Source: a virus. Taken from it: DNA of 64,000 bases. This document shows, in pieces, positions 61,578-64,000 of the stretch (its first letter is position 1; every line of letters starts with the position of its first letter). The DNA is taken from positions 1 to 64,000 of the IMG/VR virus record IMGVR_UViG_3300030060_004050; one strand, given 5' to 3'. The notes under the pieces are model-generated. The model ran no database searches, was not told the origin of the DNA, and saw only the letters and a program-made list of their open reading frames with translations. The position numbers and the translations under genes are program-made.

Positions 61578-62936
61578 ATGAACAGTGTAATTAACAGCGC
61601 CCGAAACCTTATGGAGCGGGCACAGCAAGAATCGGCAAAACGATCAGACGGTAGAGTTGATTTAGTAATCTCTGAACTCAACTCTATGGGCGTTTCTGAT
61701 CAGTACATCGGCGGTGTTTTAGAAAGACTTTCAGTCTTCGACAACGAGTCCGACCTCGCAGAAGCAATCGACAGAGAACTTTACAAGGCAGCACAGTTCG
61801 CTCTTATGGAAGACGACGAAGAGGATGCTACTGGTAAGGGTTCTGAGGATGCTTCCGGTAAAGGTGCTGTCTTTGCTCGTCCCGTTGCAAAGCAGGACGC
61901 AGCAAGCACCCTAAAGGGTAAAAAGAAGAAGAAGATGGAAATGGCTCATGAGGGTTACCATGAAGATGCTCACGCTTCCATGGAAGATCCTGATGACGAA
62001 AAGAAGAGAATCAAGATGATGGCCGCGTACATGAAAGAGTACGGTGGTGGTATGAAGGAAATGCACCACGGTAAGAAGAAGATGAACGCTGGTTACCATA
62101 AAGAGATGGCTCATGGTGGTAAAAAGAAGATGAACGCAGGTCACATGATGAATGCTGGACACAGCATGAAGATGGAGCATCTCGACGCTCTGTTCTCCGG
62201 CGAAGATCTAACCCCAGAGTTCAAGGCAAAGACTGCTGCAATCTTTGAAGCAGCAGTTAACGCTAGAGTTGAAGAAGTTCAAGCAGAACTAGTTCGTCAG
62301 TCAAGAGACGTATTCGTAGAGGAAGTCACTTCTGCAAAGGCAGATATGGCAGAAAAACTAGACGATTACATGAACTATGTTGTCTCTGAGTGGATGAGCG
62401 AAAACGAACTCGCCATTGATTCTGGTATTCAGACTGAAGTTACTGAGTCATTCATGACTGGTCTTCGTGATCTCTTTGAGAGTCACTACATCGAAGTTCC
62501 TGAAAGCAAGGTTGATTTGGTTGATGCACTTACCAGCAAGGTAGATGCTCTTACTGAAAAACTCAACGAGAGCATTCATGAAAACGTTCAACTAAGCAAC
62601 GCAAAGACTGTATCAAACTGTGATGCACTCTTTGAAGCCGCTTGTCACGGACTAGCAGCAACCGAAGTTGAAAAGTTTAAGTCCCTCGCAAGAGGTATTG
62701 AATATCGAACCGAGGATGAGTTTGCTACCAAACTAGCAACCATCAAGGAAAGTTACTTTAACAGTTCAGCAAGAGGCGTTTCCGGACTTCTCACTGAAAC
62801 AGTTGAAGACTACACTCTACCCTCGAACGCAGTCGCCTCTACTCCTATCGTAGAGAATCTAGATCCAAGAATGTCTGCGTACTTCAACAGCGTTGGTAGA
62901 CTCGCTGATCACGAACGCCAGAACTCACAGTCGTAA
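61578..62936 (+). CDS. 22: gp22 prohead scaffold with a Met/His/Lys-rich insert
   Basis: This protein has 452 residues, far longer than T4 gp22 (269). The N-terminus (RNLMERAQQES, then LVISELNSMGVSDQYIGGVL) and the helical C-terminal half fit a scaffold. Residues about 115-200 are an insert of Met, His, Lys and Gly with repeats GKKKMNAG (twice) and MNAGH (twice). Such a composition could bind metal or DNA, or be quickly cut and expelled. The gene order gp21-gp22-gp23 is as in T4. Confidence 0.9.
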   Translation: MNSVINSARNLMERAQQESAKRSDGRVDLVISELNSMGVSDQYIGGVLERLSVFDNESDLAEAIDRELYKAAQFALMEDDEEDATGKGSEDASGKGAVFARPVAKQDAASTLKGKKKKKMEMAHEGYHEDAHASMEDPDDEKKRIKMMAAYMKEYGGGMKEMHHGKKKMNAGYHKEMAHGGKKKMNAGHMMNAGHSMKMEHLDALFSGEDLTPEFKAKTAAIFEAAVNARVEEVQAELVRQSRDVFVEEVTSAKADMAEKLDDYMNYVVSEWMSENELAIDSGIQTEVTESFMTGLRDLFESHYIEVPESKVDLVDALTSKVDALTEKLNESIHENVQLSNAKTVSNCDALFEAACHGLAATEVEKFKSLARGIEYRTEDEFATKLATIKESYFNSSARGVSGLLTETVEDYTLPSNAVASTPIVENLDPRMSAYFNSVGRLADHERQNSQS

Positions 62937-62949
62937 ATTTTAAAATTAC

Positions 62950-62958
62950 TATATAAAA
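62950..62958 (+). promoter_or_regulatory. late-promoter-like box before gp23
   Basis: TATATAAAA lies 50 bp before the ATG at 63009, with AAGGAG upstream of the start. It nearly duplicates the box before the 23S-like RNA (12559-12567). Confidence 0.6.
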
Positions 62959-63008
62959 AGAACTCATAAACAGGTCTTTAACAACAGACAAACAAGGAGA
63001 ATCATCAA

Positions 63009-64000
63009 ATGAGTAATCTCGAAACCGCAGCCCAGTTCTTGGGTGAGAAATGGAAGCCCATCATTGAGCATCCAAGTCTTCCCGCCATTAAGGACTCATA
63101 TAGAAAGAACGTCACAACCGTTCTTCTTGAGAACCAAGAGAAGGCACTTCAAGAGCAGGCTAACAACATTGTAGGTGGCGGTATGTCGCCTGTCGTAGGT
63201 AGTGAAGGTGAGATTAAGGGTTTCGATCCTATTCTTATCTCGCTCGTTCGTCGTGCTATGCCTAACCTAATGGCATACGATATCTGTGGTGTTCAGCCAA
63301 TGACTGGACCTACTGGACTTATCTTCGCACTTCGTGCTAAGTTTGCCACACAGGATGGTACTGAAGCCCTCTTCAACGAACCTGACTTTACCTTCTCCGG
63401 TTCTACCAGTGCAACTGGTGGTACTGGTATCACTCACGGTGCTTCCGGTACTGATGGTGATCCAATTGGTCAAGCAGCATTCCGAGATGGTGCTAGTGCT
63501 GATGGTAACGCCAACTCTTACTCCGGTGCTACCGTACAGGGTGGTCTTTCTACTTCTGTCGGTGAAGTCCTTGGTGCATCTGGTAACTTCGTATTCCCAG
63601 AGATGGCATTCAGCATCGAGCGAACCTCGGTTGAAGCCAAGACTCGCGCCCTCAAGGCAGAGTACACCACTGAACTCGCACAGGACCTCAAGGCTGTTCA
63701 CGGACTAGACGCTGAGACTGAACTTGCTAACATCCTTAGCACCGAAGTCCTTGCTGAAATCAACCGTGAAGTCATCCGTACCATCTACCGAATTGCTAAA
63801 CTTGGTGCCCAGCAGAGTGATCTCTACTTTGGACCAGGTGGTACTACAACTGCTGGTGCCCTCAAGGCAGCAACTGGTGGTGGTGCAACCGCTATCGCAA
63901 CTGCTGGACTCGGTGGTATCTACGACCTCGACAAGGACTCTGACGGACGTTGGAGTGCTGAGAGATTCCGTGGACTCCAGTTCCAGTTAGAGCGTGAAGC
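63009..64000 (+). CDS. 23: gp23 major capsid protein, 5 prime part
   Basis: The first 330 residues are visible, and the gene runs off the right edge. The start at 63009 has AAGGAG upstream. ALQE49-Q50 is the likely gp21 cut site. LVRRAMPNLMAYDICGVQPM and TGPTGLIFALRAKF are the gp23 hallmark, followed by a Gly/Ser/Thr-rich insert (about 120-185) and NFVFPEMAFSIERTSVEAKT with EYTTELAQDLKAVHGLDAE. It forms the capsid hexamers. Residues 49-73 recur in the protein at 14862-16502. Confidence 0.97.
   Translation, partial: MSNLETAAQFLGEKWKPIIEHPSLPAIKDSYRKNVTTVLLENQEKALQEQANNIVGGGMSPVVGSEGEIKGFDPILISLVRRAMPNLMAYDICGVQPMTGPTGLIFALRAKFATQDGTEALFNEPDFTFSGSTSATGGTGITHGASGTDGDPIGQAAFRDGASADGNANSYSGATVQGGLSTSVGEVLGASGNFVFPEMAFSIERTSVEAKTRALKAEYTTELAQDLKAVHGLDAETELANILSTEVLAEINREVIRTIYRIAKLGAQQSDLYFGPGGTTTAGALKAATGGGATAIATAGLGGIYDLDKDSDGRWSAERFRGLQFQLERE

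Overview
The window is a 64 kb piece of a T4-like myovirus genome. Its gene content and order match marine T4-like phages, such as those of cyanobacteria and other marine bacteria. It carries cobS/cobT-like genes, gp33 next to gp32, gp4, a full baseplate set, gp13 to gp23, gp67-like core proteins and collagen-like or glycine-rich accessory proteins. No photosynthesis gene is present, so the host cannot be named from this sequence. A Flp-type pilin gene hints at a host with Tad/Flp pili.

Layout. (1) 1-5.1 kb is GC-richer. It holds an AAA+ ATPase (CobS-like) operon on the minus strand, diverging from a large VWA protein (CobT-like) across a 393-bp intergenic region. That region has two promoters, two DnaA-box-like sites, inverted repeats and iteron-like ACCCCT motifs. 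(2) 5.1-16.5 kb is an accessory region. It encodes a Flp pilin, an FmdB-type zinc ribbon and many small Gly/Pro-rich proteins. The N-termini of these small proteins look like T4 capsid-targeting peptides with a (L/I)xE-Q prohead-protease site. One of these proteins contains a near-copy of the region just after the presumed processing site of this phage's own major capsid protein. (3) 12.56-12.78 kb is a non-coding RNA gene with its own late-promoter-like element and terminator. About 115 nt of it are clearly homologous to 23S rRNA domain IV (helices 69, 70 and 71 and the strand after them). This is the most unusual feature of the window. (4) 16.5-20.6 kb holds a PD-(D/E)XK nuclease, two minus-strand surface-type proteins, gp33 and gp32. 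(5) 20.6-25.4 kb (minus strand) holds the tape measure gp29, a gp26-type tail assembly chaperone with a -1 frameshift product, gp54, one unassigned assembly protein and gp4. (6) 25.4-50 kb (plus strand) holds gp48, gp53, gp27, gp5, the PAAR tip, gp25, gp6, gp7, gp8, a giant baseplate or fibre protein and several tail fibre genes. (7) 50-64 kb holds neck proteins gp13/14, gp15, terminase gp16/17, sheath gp18, tube gp19, portal gp20, head core proteins, protease gp21, scaffold gp22 and the start of capsid protein gp23.

Regulation. Two promoter classes can be read. One is sigma70-like (TTGACA, exactly 16 bp, TATAAT), found before gp33, gp32, the nuclease and the cobS/cobT-type genes. The other is a T4-late-like box (TATAAATA, TATATAAAA or mostly TATACATAW), found before structural and accessory genes on both strands. 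gp33, the T4 late co-activator, is encoded here and presumably serves the second class. Several starts lie 4 to 7 nt after the promoter box with no usable ribosome binding site, which suggests leaderless mRNAs.

All family assignments come from reading translated sequence against remembered family patterns. No database search was run.
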